From the NCBI GenBank assembly GCA_965228165.1, contig CBDDHB010000003.1, forward strand, positions 124,001 to 188,000: a stretch of 64,000 bases of DNA, given 5' to 3'. The stretch is from Oleispirillum sp965228165. GTDB lineage: Bacteria; Pseudomonadota; Alphaproteobacteria; Rhodospirillales; Rhodospirillaceae. Shown here piece by piece: positions 36,672 through 45,451 of the stretch. Below the pieces are notes generated by a model that made no database searches, had not been told where the DNA came from, and worked only from the letters and a program-made list of their open reading frames with translations. Made by a program: the position numbers and the translations under genes. Each line of letters opens with the position of its first letter. Position 1 is the first letter of the stretch.

Positions 36672-37177
36672 CGGCACACGGCGAAGGCCGGATGGCACAC
36701 CACCTCGCCCGCCGGAAGCGAACCGCCGAGGGACAACGCCATCAGATTTTCCTCGGGAACCTCCGCCATCGTCGGCCGGTTTCCGGACGCAAAGCCGAAG
36801 CGCCCATAGAACGCGGGATCGCCGACCAGAACCACCCCCGGAGCGCCCGCCGCCCGCGCCGCATCCAGCCCGGCCTTCAGCAGCGCGGAACCGATCCCCC
36901 GCCGCCACAGATCACGCCGCACGGCCAGGGGCGCGACGATCAGCCACCCGTCGTCCGCGCCGCCGATCGACACCGGGGAGAACCCGATGTGTCCCGACAC
37001 CGCCCCCTCGCCATCCTCGGCGACCAGGGATACGAACAGCCCCCCGGCGGCGCGCAGGGCCTCCACCAGAAGATGTTCGGTCTGGTTGCTGAAGGGGTGA
37101 TCGGAAAAGGCGTCGGCGACCAGCGCGGAAATCGGGGCGACGTCGCGCGGTTCCTCGGGACGGATGCGCAGGATCAT
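36662..37177 (-). CDS. GNAT-family N-acetyltransferase (YhbS-like)
   Basis: A 171-residue acetyl-CoA-dependent acetyltransferase. The acetyl-CoA-binding motif A is APLAVRRDLWRRGIGSALLK. The C-terminal part VVLVGDPAFYGRFGFASG is characteristic of the YhbS-like subgroup. The natural substrate is unknown. The start at 37177 overlaps the aminotransferase stop by four bases, so the two are coupled. It is the third gene of the minus-strand GGT-like / aminotransferase / GNAT set. Confidence 0.88.
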   Translation of the reverse strand: MILRIRPEEPRDVAPISALVADAFSDHPFSNQTEHLLVEALRAAGGLFVSLVAEDGEGAVSGHIGFSPVSIGGADDGWLIVAPLAVRRDLWRRGIGSALLKAGLDAARAAGAPGVVLVGDPAFYGRFGFASGNRPTMAEVPEENLMALSLGGSLPAGEVVCHPAFAVCRQP

Positions 37178-38330
37178 CCCTTCAGCCTCGGCAGCCAGTC
37201 GCGCAGACGTTCCACCGCCGTGACCACGGTGGAGGCGGATCCGGAATAGGAAAAACGGATCGACCGGCCTCCGCCCTCGGGGTCGAAGTCCCAGCCCGGC
37301 GCCACCGCCACCCCCGCCTCGTCCAGCATGCGGCGGCAAAGTTCGGCGCTGTCCAGGCCCAGGCGCGACACGTCGGCATAGACATAGAACGCCCCGTCCG
37401 GCGGAGCGACCCGGGAAATCCCGATCCCTGCCAACCCCTGCACCAGAAGGTCGCGGTTGCGGGCATAGCCCCGGACCACCGCGTCGAATTCGTCCAACCG
37501 ATCGAAGGCCTGCACCGCCGCCACCTGCGAGATGGTGGGCGGCGAGATGAACAGGTTTTGCGCCAGACATTCCACCGGGCGCAACATGTCCTCGGGCAGG
37601 ACCAGCCAGCCGAGCCGCCAGCCGGTCATGCAGTAGTATTTCGAGAAGCTGTTGATCACCACCGCAGAAGGGCTGAACGCGGTGGCGGTGGCCGCCGTCA
37701 TGCCATAGGTGATGCCGTGATAGATCTCGTCCGAAATCAGGCGGATGCCCCGCGTGTGGCAAATTTCCGCCAATTCGCGCAGCGCCTCCGGCGACAGCAT
37801 CGAACCGGTGGGATTGGACGGACTGGCGACGATCAGGCCGTCGATCTCAAGCCCTTCCAGCATCTTGGGCGTCGGCTGAAAGCGGGTCTCCTCCCCCACC
37901 GGCAGCAGCACCGGCTCCACCCCCACCGCCTTCAGGATGTGGCGATAGGCCGGGTAACCGGGCGAGGCCAGGGCCACCCGATCCCCCGGAGCGAAGGCGG
38001 ACAGGAAGGCGATCAGGAACGCCGCCGACGACCCCATGGTGCAGAACACCCGATCCGGGTCGATATCGACGCCGTAGGCGGCGCGCGCCCGCGCCGCGAT
38101 CCGCCGCCTCAGCGCCGGAATCCCCTGCGCCATGGTGTAGCCCATCGGGTCGCCGGAGACGAGCTCGCGCGCGACCTACTGCGCCGCCTCGGGCGGCAGC
38201 CCCCGGGAGGGCTGACCGATTTCAAGTGCAGGACGTCGCCGCCCCGGATCTCCCGTTCCGAGGCGGCGCGCAACACGTCCATCACCATGAAGGGCGGAAC
38301 CCGACCGCGATCGCTGACTTTCAGGGCCAT
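37174..38330 (-). pseudogene. PLP-dependent class I/II aminotransferase with a frameshift and an in-frame stop near the N-terminus
   Basis: The main frame gives MGYTMAQGIPALRRRIA, ASPSNPTGSMLSPEAL, DEIYHGITYG and the PLP lysine in NSFSKYYCMTGWRLGWLV, a fold-type I aminotransferase. The expected N-terminus lies upstream in another frame: MALKVSDRGRVPPFMVMDVL and GGDVLHL. It is joined by one missing base at about 38223 to EIGQPSRGLPPEAAQ, which is then followed by TAG (38178-38176) before VARELVSGDPMGYT. So two lesions separate start and body. If 37174-38145 were translated alone, the product would lack about 60 residues. Real decay or two sequence errors. Confidence 0.8.
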
Positions 38331-38333
38331 GGC

Positions 38334-39740
38334 TCAGAACTGAAGCTTGGTTTTGGAGCCGCCGAAGTCCATGCCGACGGCGCGGGACACCCCGGCGCCG
38401 CGCGGATCGACCGGCAGGGTGCAGTTGGCCACGTTCGCCGGAGCGCCATCCGGACAGACGACGCCGGTGACCCGGCTGGACGTATCCCCCGCCGCCGCCA
38501 CCGCCGAGACGGCGGTCTGGGCGTTCTGTCCGGCCAGACGACCGCGCGCCGCGAAGTCCAGCACGTCGGGCACGGCGGTCGCCCCCGCCCCCGCCACCGC
38601 GACGCGCAAGTCCTTGACGTAACGATTGGAAACGATCATCGGCAACATCGCGTCGGCGTCCAGATCGCCGTCGAGCGGGGAATAGGCGAACAACCCCAGC
38701 GCACCCGCGCCGCCACCGCTGCCGAACATCTGCCCCATCGACAACGTGCAACTGACCGCCATGCCGCCGCAATCGACGACGACGAAGCCGGTCGCGCCAT
38801 AGGACGACAACGCCGGTTCGGCCATGCCCAGGCGCTTCGCCGACTTGCTTTCGGCGGCGGCGGCCCAGGTCTTCGCCGCCAGCGGGCCGGAGAACGGCGC
38901 GGGCGGGAAATAGGCGGTTTCGTTACCCGCATCGACGGTGACCGGATCGGCGCGTTGGACGCGATAGGCGCGCAAGGCGGCGCGACGCTTTTCCTCCTGC
39001 TCCGGCATCGCGGCGGCGATCAGATAGCCCATCTGTCCGGAATAGGCCTCGCCCACGCCCTTCATCCGCAGGGATGTCAGGGCGGCGGCGGTGCGCAACT
39101 GCACCAGGCTGTCGCCCTCGCGCAGCAGGGAGCCGTCCGCCCGAACATAGGCGCCCCGGATATCCGCATCCAGGGCGGTGGGCGATCCCAGGGTCGCCAT
39201 GTCCTTGGCCAGGGCGCGCGACACCGGCACGCCGAAACGCGCCAGTTGCTCCGCCGGGGCGAGAATCTGTTCCCAGCGCAGAACCCCGGAGGTCGCGTGC
39301 AGGGCGTACAGGCCGCGCGGCATTCCCGGCGCGAAACCGCCGCCGGGCAGCGGCGCGGGCAGGAAGGCGAACGCCTGCACCGATTTGTCCCTGGGCAGAC
39401 GGCTCAAACAGACGCCGCCGCCCATCCATCCGGCGCGGCTGGGCAGGGTGACGGTCAGGGTCGCCGCCATCGCCACCGCCGCGTCGGCGGCGGTGCCGCC
39501 CGCGCTCAAGGTGTCCTCGCCGATCAGCACGGCGCGCGGCTCCTCGGCGGAAACGAAGCCCGCGAAACCGGCGACGTAGCCGGTAACCCCCTGCGCCGGT
39601 TTCTGCGGGTCGCAGGCCGACAGGGCGGTCACCGCGACGGCGCAGGCGACGGCAAGCGCCGTTTGACCTCGCCCGCGGGGAAGGATAGCCTTGGCCTCGC
39701 GGTGACGGCGTTCTAGGTGCGGTATGAGCAGGGTGCGCAT
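38334..39740 (-). CDS. Gamma-glutamyltransferase-like lipoprotein lacking the nucleophilic threonine
   Basis: About 468 residues. The start at 39740 gives a signal with lipobox LSAC. The N-terminal GGT features are clear: TLSAGGTAADAAVAMAATLT and WMGGGVCL. The small-subunit start is normally TTHxSVVD; here the aligned stretch is YGATGFVVVDCGGMAVSCTL, with Ala where the catalytic, self-cleaving Thr should be. GSGGGAGALGLFAYSP follows, where active enzymes have the oxyanion and acceptor residues. It should therefore not mature or act as a normal GGT. It begins inside the 5' end of the divergent BepA-like gene and precedes the aminotransferase and GNAT genes. Confidence 0.75.
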   Translation of the reverse strand: MRTLLIPHLERRHREAKAILPRGRGQTALAVACAVAVTALSACDPQKPAQGVTGYVAGFAGFVSAEEPRAVLIGEDTLSAGGTAADAAVAMAATLTVTLPSRAGWMGGGVCLSRLPRDKSVQAFAFLPAPLPGGGFAPGMPRGLYALHATSGVLRWEQILAPAEQLARFGVPVSRALAKDMATLGSPTALDADIRGAYVRADGSLLREGDSLVQLRTAAALTSLRMKGVGEAYSGQMGYLIAAAMPEQEEKRRAALRAYRVQRADPVTVDAGNETAYFPPAPFSGPLAAKTWAAAAESKSAKRLGMAEPALSSYGATGFVVVDCGGMAVSCTLSMGQMFGSGGGAGALGLFAYSPLDGDLDADAMLPMIVSNRYVKDLRVAVAGAGATAVPDVLDFAARGRLAGQNAQTAVSAVAAAGDTSSRVTGVVCPDGAPANVANCTLPVDPRGAGVSRAVGMDFGGSKTKLQF

Positions 39741-41106
39741 GAGACTTCCGGCTTTGGTGTTTGCGATTGCGGCGTGGGCCGTCACGTTCTTCGGCCCGGG
39801 GGACGGCGCGCGCGCCGGGACCGGGTTGTCCCTGATCCGCGACGCGGAAATCGAAAATACCATCCATGAGTTCGCCGCGCCACTGCTGCGAGCGGCCGAT
39901 TTGGATGCCCGGTCGCTGAAGGTCCACCTGGTCAAGGACCCGTCGCTCAACGCCTTCGTCACCCACGGCATGAACCTGTTCCTGCACACCGGCCTGTTGA
40001 TGCGGGCGGAGGACGCCTCCGAGGTGATCGGCGTGATGGCGCACGAATTCGGCCACATCGTCGGCGGCCACATCATCCTGCGCGAACAGCAGTTGGAAGC
40101 GACGCAAAAGAACCTGTGGCTGTCCTATGCCCTGGGCGCTGCGGCGGCCCTCGCCACCGGGCGAAGCGACGCCTTCACCGGCGTCGCCCTGGGGGTGCAA
40201 AGCGGACTGGTCGAGAACCTGATGTCCTTTTCCCGCTCCGAGGAAAGCCAGGCCGATCAGGCGGGAACCGAGTTCATGGACAAGATCGGCATGTCCTGCG
40301 CCGGCCTGCTGAAGTTCATGCGCCTTCTGGAAAACCAGGAGCTGCTGGTCACCGCGCGACAGGACCCCTACATGCGGACCCACCCGCTGACCCGCGACCG
40401 CATCGCCTTCATCGAGAACCACGTCAAGGCCTCCGGGCTGCCCGCCGACACCGTGCCGCCCGCATGGAAGATCGCCTATGCCCGGGCGCGGGCCAAGCTG
40501 TTCGGCTTCCTGGAAACCCCGGCCCGCACCCTGCAACGCTACCCGGAAAGCGATACCGGCATTCCGGCGCGCTATGCCCGCGCCATCGCACGCTACCGTC
40601 TGGCGGAAACCGACGTCGCGGTGCGGATGATCGACGGCCTGATCAAGGAAATGCCGCGCGATCCCTATTTCCTCGAACTCAAGGGGCAGGTGCTGTTCGA
40701 GGCGGGCGACGTCGAGGCCAGCATCCCCCCCTATCGCGAAAGCGTGCGCCTGTCGCCGCACGACGCGCCGCTGCAACTCGGCCTCGCCCGCGCCCTGATC
40801 GCGCGGGGCGGCGAGACCGACCTCAAGGAAGCGACCAAGGCCCTGGAACAGGCCCTGCGCGACGAGCCGGACGCGCCCGGTTATTGGAAGCAGATGGCGA
40901 TCGCGCGCGGCCGCGGCGGCGACGAGGCGGCGGCTGCCTATGCGATGGCCGAGTACTCCCTGCGCACCGGCCGCAACGCCGAAGCCAAGTTCCACGCCGG
41001 AAAGGCGCTGCAAGGTCTGCCCGCCGGTTCGCCCGCCCGCCTTCGCGCCGACGACATCAAGGCCGAGGCCGAACGCCTGCTCGAACTGCAAAAGAAGAAG
41101 AAGTGA
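39724..41106 (+). CDS. bepA: M48-family periplasmic metalloprotease with TPR repeats (BepA/YfgC-like)
   Basis: BepA-type proteins are exported chaperone-proteases that check outer-membrane protein assembly and LptD maturation. After a signal peptide (RLPALVFAIAAWAVT), the M48 domain shows AHEFGHIVGGHIILREQQ with HExxH and SFSRSEESQADQAGTEFM with the third zinc ligand. HPLTRDRIAFIENH follows, then TPR-like helices to a Lys-rich end. Length is 460 residues. Starts at 39724 and 39739 are both possible. The 5' end overlaps the divergent GGT-like start, so their promoters lie within each other's coding region. dsbA follows after 35 bases. Confidence 0.9.
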   Translation: MSRVRMRLPALVFAIAAWAVTFFGPGDGARAGTGLSLIRDAEIENTIHEFAAPLLRAADLDARSLKVHLVKDPSLNAFVTHGMNLFLHTGLLMRAEDASEVIGVMAHEFGHIVGGHIILREQQLEATQKNLWLSYALGAAAALATGRSDAFTGVALGVQSGLVENLMSFSRSEESQADQAGTEFMDKIGMSCAGLLKFMRLLENQELLVTARQDPYMRTHPLTRDRIAFIENHVKASGLPADTVPPAWKIAYARARAKLFGFLETPARTLQRYPESDTGIPARYARAIARYRLAETDVAVRMIDGLIKEMPRDPYFLELKGQVLFEAGDVEASIPPYRESVRLSPHDAPLQLGLARALIARGGETDLKEATKALEQALRDEPDAPGYWKQMAIARGRGGDEAAAAYAMAEYSLRTGRNAEAKFHAGKALQGLPAGSPARLRADDIKAEAERLLELQKKKK

Positions 41107-41141
41107 CTTTCCTCTCCATCACCCCCGGCAAGGACGCTCGC

Positions 41142-41891
41142 ATGCTCCGTTCCCTGTTCCGCGTCGCCGTATTCGGCCTCGCGATCGGTCTTTTCCCTCC
41201 CGCCGCCCAAGCCGCCGAACCGGCGCTGTCCGAAGCCCAGGCCCGCGCGGTGCGCGAACTGGTGCGCCAGACCCTGATCGACAACCCGGACATCCTGGTG
41301 GAAGCGATGGAGGCTCTGAAGGAACGCCGCGTCGCCGAACAGGCGGAAAATCAGCGCGCCGCGATCCGGTCCAGCGGCGCCGAGTTGATCCGCGCCGACG
41401 ATCCCTTCCTCGGCGCGAAGGCGGCCAAGGTCTCCGCCATCGAGTTCTTCGACTACAATTGCGGCTATTGCCGGACCGCCCTGCCCGAGATCCGCGCCGC
41501 CCTGAAGGCAACCCCCGACGCCCGCATCGTCCTGAAGGATCTGCCGGTGCTGGGGGCGGACAGCGTCGCGGTGTCCCGTCTGGCCCTGGCTTCACGGGCG
41601 CAGGGGCGCTATGCCGACTTCCACGCCGCGCTGATGGCGGCCAAGGGTCGCCTGGACGAGGCGGCGGCCCTGGCGATCGCCGCCGAGATCAAGCTGGACG
41701 TCGCGCGCCTGAAGACGGATGCCACGTCCAAGTCGGTGGGAGAGGCCATCGACCGCAACTTGGCGTTGGCGGAAAAACTGGGCATATCCGGTACGCCCAG
41801 CTTCGTCGTCGGCGACGCCCTGTTCCCCGGCCGCATCGATGCCGAAACCCTGGGCAAGGCCCTGGCGGCGGCAAGAAACCCCAAGAAATAG
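41142..41891 (+). CDS. DsbA-family thiol-disulfide oxidoreductase
   Basis: A 249-residue periplasmic protein with a signal peptide (MLRSLFRVAVFGLAIGLFPP, cleavage after AQA). An N-terminal helical region (ALSEAQARAVRELVRQTLID) precedes the thioredoxin core. The active site is FFDYNCGYCRTALPE (CGYC) and the cis-proline is in GISGTPSFVVGD. This is the Com1/DsbA-like family with an N-terminal dimerisation helix, often acting as a disulfide isomerase (ScsC-like) in alphaproteobacteria. It is probably co-transcribed with the BepA-like gene and is followed by a strong terminator. Confidence 0.92.
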   Translation: MLRSLFRVAVFGLAIGLFPPAAQAAEPALSEAQARAVRELVRQTLIDNPDILVEAMEALKERRVAEQAENQRAAIRSSGAELIRADDPFLGAKAAKVSAIEFFDYNCGYCRTALPEIRAALKATPDARIVLKDLPVLGADSVAVSRLALASRAQGRYADFHAALMAAKGRLDEAAALAIAAEIKLDVARLKTDATSKSVGEAIDRNLALAEKLGISGTPSFVVGDALFPGRIDAETLGKALAAARNPKK

Positions 41892-41899
41892 AACGACGC

Positions 41900-41928
41900 A
41901 AAAAGGCCGGGATCACCCCCGGCCTTTT
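41900..41928. terminator. Bidirectional terminator between dsbA-family gene and EF-hand gene
   Basis: The stem AAAAGGCCGGG / CCCGGCCTTTT with an ATCACC loop is preceded by A's and followed by T's, serving the convergent genes on both sides. Confidence 0.9.
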
Positions 41929-41951
41929 CCCTATCGGATTGGACGTTTCGG

Positions 41952-42767
41952 TCAGGAAACCGCGACGCTTTGCAGCAAAGCCGCCATGGTGCCGACGCTC
42001 AAGCCCCCCGAAACCAAGCCGGAGCGCAACCCCGCCAACTGTTCGGCAAAGGAAACGAAGCCGTCCTCGTTGGTATCCAACGGATCGTAGCTTTCCTCCC
42101 CGGCCGCAGCGGTTTCGCTTGCCGCCTCGGTGGAATCGGCCCCTTCGGTCGCGGAGGCGACCTCCTCCGACGGCGGCGGAGGAGGCGGCTGAAGCGCCGC
42201 CAGCGCGGTCTTCAGTTCGCTTTCGCTGATGCTGCCGTCGCCGTCGGCGTCGAGCGCGGACAGCAGCGACGCCGCATCCTCGTCCTCGGCCAGGGCGGCC
42301 TGCGACAGCGCGGCCTCCAACTCGTCGGCGTCAATCGTGCCATTGCCGTCGGCGTCGATCAACGCGAACAGATCGGCGGCCAAGGCCTCGACGTCGCCGC
42401 CTTGCGGCGGCGGCGGCGGCGGCATTCCGGCCTCGAACTCGCTTTGATCGAGGCTGCCGTCGCCATTGGTATCCAGGCTCGCGAACCTTTCCGAAGACTC
42501 CCCGGCCTCGGACTGCGCCTGCAACAATGCCGACGAAGCCTCCGCCGAAAACTGCTCCGAAAAACTCGTGAACTCCGCCGCGGAAATCAGGCCGTCGCCA
42601 TCGCTGTCGATATCGGCGAACAGATCCCGCATCCCTCCTTTTTCGGTCGGGTCTTCCGACCCGACCGCGGTCCCGGACTTCGAGGCCGCTCCCTGACCAT
42701 TGGCGGCCTGCAACAGCTGCGCCAGCAGCGTCGAGGTCGAATAGTCAGAGGAAACACCGAAAGTCAT
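41952..42767 (-). CDS. Five-EF-hand calcium-binding protein next to a flagellar hook gene
   Basis: A 271-residue acidic protein with five canonical 12-residue EF loops: DSDGDGLISAAE (54-65), DTNGDGSLDQSE (99-110), DADGNGTIDADE (138-149), DADGDGSISESE (173-184) and DTNEDGFVSFAE (231-242). Poly-proline linkers (PPPPPP) lie at about 115-121 and 194-199. There is no signal peptide; the N-terminus MTFGVSSDYSTSTLLAQLLQ is Ser/Leu-rich. AAGGAGGGAAACC before the ATG is a strong ribosome binding site. It lies 128 bases downstream of the hook-type gene on the same strand, suggesting a calcium-related role in or near the flagellum. Confidence 0.85.
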   Translation of the reverse strand: MTFGVSSDYSTSTLLAQLLQAANGQGAASKSGTAVGSEDPTEKGGMRDLFADIDSDGDGLISAAEFTSFSEQFSAEASSALLQAQSEAGESSERFASLDTNGDGSLDQSEFEAGMPPPPPPQGGDVEALAADLFALIDADGNGTIDADELEAALSQAALAEDEDAASLLSALDADGDGSISESELKTALAALQPPPPPPSEEVASATEGADSTEAASETAAAGEESYDPLDTNEDGFVSFAEQLAGLRSGLVSGGLSVGTMAALLQSVAVS

Positions 42768-42895
42768 GGTTTCCCTCCTTCACGCCCCCGCCGCGGACCC
42801 ACGGGCGCGCCCTTCGCCCGGCGGACATCGCCGGACGCATCGGGGAAACGCACCCATCCGCGCCCCCGCATTCACACGACCAACAACGCTCGGGA

Positions 42896-44143
42896 TTACC
42901 GCTTCATCGACACCGCGACGTCGATCATCTCGTCCACCGTGCGGAAGTTGGTGGAGGCCATGGTGTAGGCCTTCTGCACCATCATCATCCGGGTGAATTC
43001 GTCGGCGAGATCGACGTTCGAGGATTCCAGGTTGCCGACCAGAATGGTCGTCCCCTGCTGCTCCAGCTCCAGATCGCGCACCGCCACCTCGCCCGCCGCC
43101 TCGGTGGCGCGGAACAGGTTGCCGCTGACCGCCTCCAGGCTGTCGGGAGCGACGAACTCCGCCACCGCCACCTTGTAAAGGGCGCGGTTGCGGCCGTTGG
43201 TATAGCTGCCCCACAGGACGCCGTTCTTGTCGAAGCTCTCGTCGTAGAGGCGACCGCTTTCGTTGCCGTCTTGCCAGGTGCGATAGATCGTCGTGGCGTC
43301 GGCGTATTGTTCCATCTCGGTCAGATCGACGGCGATGGTGCTGGTGGTGCCGTCGTCCCAGGTGACCGCGACCTCGACCGGATCCTGCGGCGTCAGCAGT
43401 TTGCCGTCGCCGGTGAACGACACCGCCGAGGTCCCCGCCGCCGGGGCGGTCACCGTGCCGCCGCTGACCCCGAAATCGATCGTCCAGTTGTTGGCGGCGG
43501 TCTTGGTCCAAAGGTAGCTCAAGGTCTGGGAATTGAACGCCTGATCGTGAACCGATCCTTGCAGAGAAACGCTTTCCCCGATTTCGGTATTGGAGGGGAT
43601 GTTGGCCGCCATCAGCGCCTGGGTGGTGGCGACGCCCGAAATCTCATCCAGCGAAAAGGCGCGCAACGGCACCAGACCGGTAATGCTGTTGCTGGTGGAA
43701 AAGGTTCCGTCCTCGCTGGCGGCCCAGCCCATCAGGTACTTGCCGTTGGCGGTGGTGTAATAGGAATTCTGGGTGCCGCTGCCGTCGTCCACGTACTTCT
43801 GCTGCAAGGCGCCGTCGCGGGTGAAATAGATATCGTTGTCGATGGTGCTGCCGAAGGTGCGGGAAACGATGAAGAATCCCTCGCCGTCCAACGCCAGATC
43901 GTCGGAACGTCCGGTGCTGGCGATCAGCCCCTGCGCCATCACCGAACGCCGGTCCACCGCCTGCGCCGAGAACATCTTGGTGCCGTTCGCCTTCTGCCCG
44001 TTGAGCAGGGTGGCGAACAGGGTCTCCTCGCGCTTGTACGAGATGGTGTTGACGTTCGCGATGTTGTTGCTGACGGTCTGCATACCCTGGCTTTGCGCCA
44101 ACATCGCCAGGGAACTGCAACTCAGCGCGCCGATCAGACTCAT
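42896..44143 (-). CDS. Flagellar hook-type protein (FlgE/FlgF/FlgG family)
   Basis: A 415-residue rod/hook family protein. The N-terminal heptad region LAMLAQSQGMQTVSNNIANV and NTISYKREETLFATLL, and the C-terminal NLESSNVDLADEFTRMMMVQ and KAYTMASTNFRTVDEMIDVA, form the conserved coiled-coil ends. The middle part is a variable surface domain. LALDGEGFFIVSR is the usual beta motif. The start at 44143 is chosen because family members begin just before the SxL-rich helix; the frame extends upstream without homology. No other flagellar genes are nearby, so this is an isolated hook-type gene paired with an EF-hand gene. Confidence 0.85.
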   Translation of the reverse strand: MSLIGALSCSSLAMLAQSQGMQTVSNNIANVNTISYKREETLFATLLNGQKANGTKMFSAQAVDRRSVMAQGLIASTGRSDDLALDGEGFFIVSRTFGSTIDNDIYFTRDGALQQKYVDDGSGTQNSYYTTANGKYLMGWAASEDGTFSTSNSITGLVPLRAFSLDEISGVATTQALMAANIPSNTEIGESVSLQGSVHDQAFNSQTLSYLWTKTAANNWTIDFGVSGGTVTAPAAGTSAVSFTGDGKLLTPQDPVEVAVTWDDGTTSTIAVDLTEMEQYADATTIYRTWQDGNESGRLYDESFDKNGVLWGSYTNGRNRALYKVAVAEFVAPDSLEAVSGNLFRATEAAGEVAVRDLELEQQGTTILVGNLESSNVDLADEFTRMMMVQKAYTMASTNFRTVDEMIDVAVSMKR

Positions 44144-44320
44144 GATGCAGGCTCCGGTGCCGGATACAAAAATCTCCGGAACCTTGGCTGCAACCCGCGC
44201 GCCAAATTCAATCTTATGATTTGTATGTGATTTTTCCGGAAGCACCGGATACGGCGGCAATTTCTGCCGGGACGTTCCGCCCCCGGACGGCAGATGCTGC
44301 CGCCCGGGAGGCCGATCGGT

Positions 44321-45451
44321 TCAGACGCAATACTGCTTCAGCGGCGCGAAGCCGTTGAAGTTGACGCTGGCATAGGACGCGGTATACGCGCCGGTCGAAT
44401 GGAACTCGACCTTGTCGCCCGATTCCAGATCGACCGGCAGGCAGTACCCCGCCTTGTCATAGAGCACATCGACGGAATCGCAGGTCGGACCGGCCAGGAT
44501 CACCGGCGCGGTCTCGCCGCCGTCGCGGCTGGTGGTGACGCGATACTTGATCGCCTCGTCCATGGTTTCGGCCAAGCCGTTGAACTTGCCGACGTCCAGG
44601 AACACCCAGCGGCGCTCGTCGTCGTAGGACTTCTTCGACACCAGCACCACCTCGGCCTGGAGGATGCCGGAATCGCCCACCAGGGAACGACCGGGCTCGA
44701 TCATCAGGGCCGGAATGCGGTTGCCGAAATGGTTGGTCACCGCGTGCATCACCGCGTTGGCATAGGCGGGCAGGCCCTCCACCTCGTCCAGGTAATGCGC
44801 CGGGAAACCGCCGCCCAGATTGACCGCCTTCAGTTCGATGCCGCGTTCCTGCAAGGTCGAGAACAGCATCGCCACCTTGGCGATCGCCACATCCCACTGG
44901 TCGAGGGCGGTCTGCTGCGAACCGACGTGGAAGGACACGCCGTAGGGATCGAGCCCCAGGGTGCGCGCCTCGGTCAGAAGGTCGGCGGCCATATCGACGG
45001 CGCAACCGAACTTACGGGAGAGCGGCCACTGCGCGCCGGTGTTTTCCACCAGGATGCGGCAATAGACGCGGGAGCCTGGCGCGGCGCGCGAAACCTTGTG
45101 CAATTCCGCCTGGGAGTCGATGGCATACAGGCGAACGCCCCTCCCGAAGGCTTCCGCGATGTCGGATTCCTTCTTGATGGTGTTGCCGAAGGAGAGGTTC
45201 TCCGGCGAGGCGCCGTTCGACAGGCACAGGTCGATTTCCGGCAGGCTGGCGGTGTCGAAGGACGAACCCTCGGCGGCCAGCATCCGCACCACTTCGGGCG
45301 CCGGATTGGCCTTCACCGCATAAAAGACCTGCGCAAGGGGCAAATGTTCGCGCAGGTTACGGAAGTTCTGACGAATGATTTCCAGATCGACCACCAGGCA
45401 GGGGGTGGGCGGTCGCTGCTGCTCCAGGAAGCGTCGGATACGTTCGGACAT
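44321..45451 (-). CDS. Ornithine/lysine decarboxylase, PLP class IV (alanine-racemase fold)
   Basis: A biosynthetic decarboxylase giving putrescine (or cadaverine) for polyamines. The Schiff-base lysine is in VFYAVKANPAPEVV and the glycine loop in VNLGGGFPAHYLDE. EPGRSLVGDSGILQAEV binds phosphate, and the catalytic Cys is in LAGPTCDSVDVLY. The 376-residue length and the ending NFNGFAPLKQYCV fit the eukaryote-like bacterial ODC/LODC group. The start at 45451 (MSERIRRFLEQQ) is chosen because the upstream frame has no homology. A long leader precedes the gene. Confidence 0.94.
   Translation of the reverse strand: MSERIRRFLEQQRPPTPCLVVDLEIIRQNFRNLREHLPLAQVFYAVKANPAPEVVRMLAAEGSSFDTASLPEIDLCLSNGASPENLSFGNTIKKESDIAEAFGRGVRLYAIDSQAELHKVSRAAPGSRVYCRILVENTGAQWPLSRKFGCAVDMAADLLTEARTLGLDPYGVSFHVGSQQTALDQWDVAIAKVAMLFSTLQERGIELKAVNLGGGFPAHYLDEVEGLPAYANAVMHAVTNHFGNRIPALMIEPGRSLVGDSGILQAEVVLVSKKSYDDERRWVFLDVGKFNGLAETMDEAIKYRVTTSRDGGETAPVILAGPTCDSVDVLYDKAGYCLPVDLESGDKVEFHSTGAYTASYASVNFNGFAPLKQYCV

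Noticed and set aside
34149..36908. 919-codon minus-strand frame covering the SpmA/SpmB gene
   Set aside because: Only the last 306 codons form a gene (M23-like, start 35066 with a good ribosome binding site); the rest is antisense to the membrane protein gene and the repeat.
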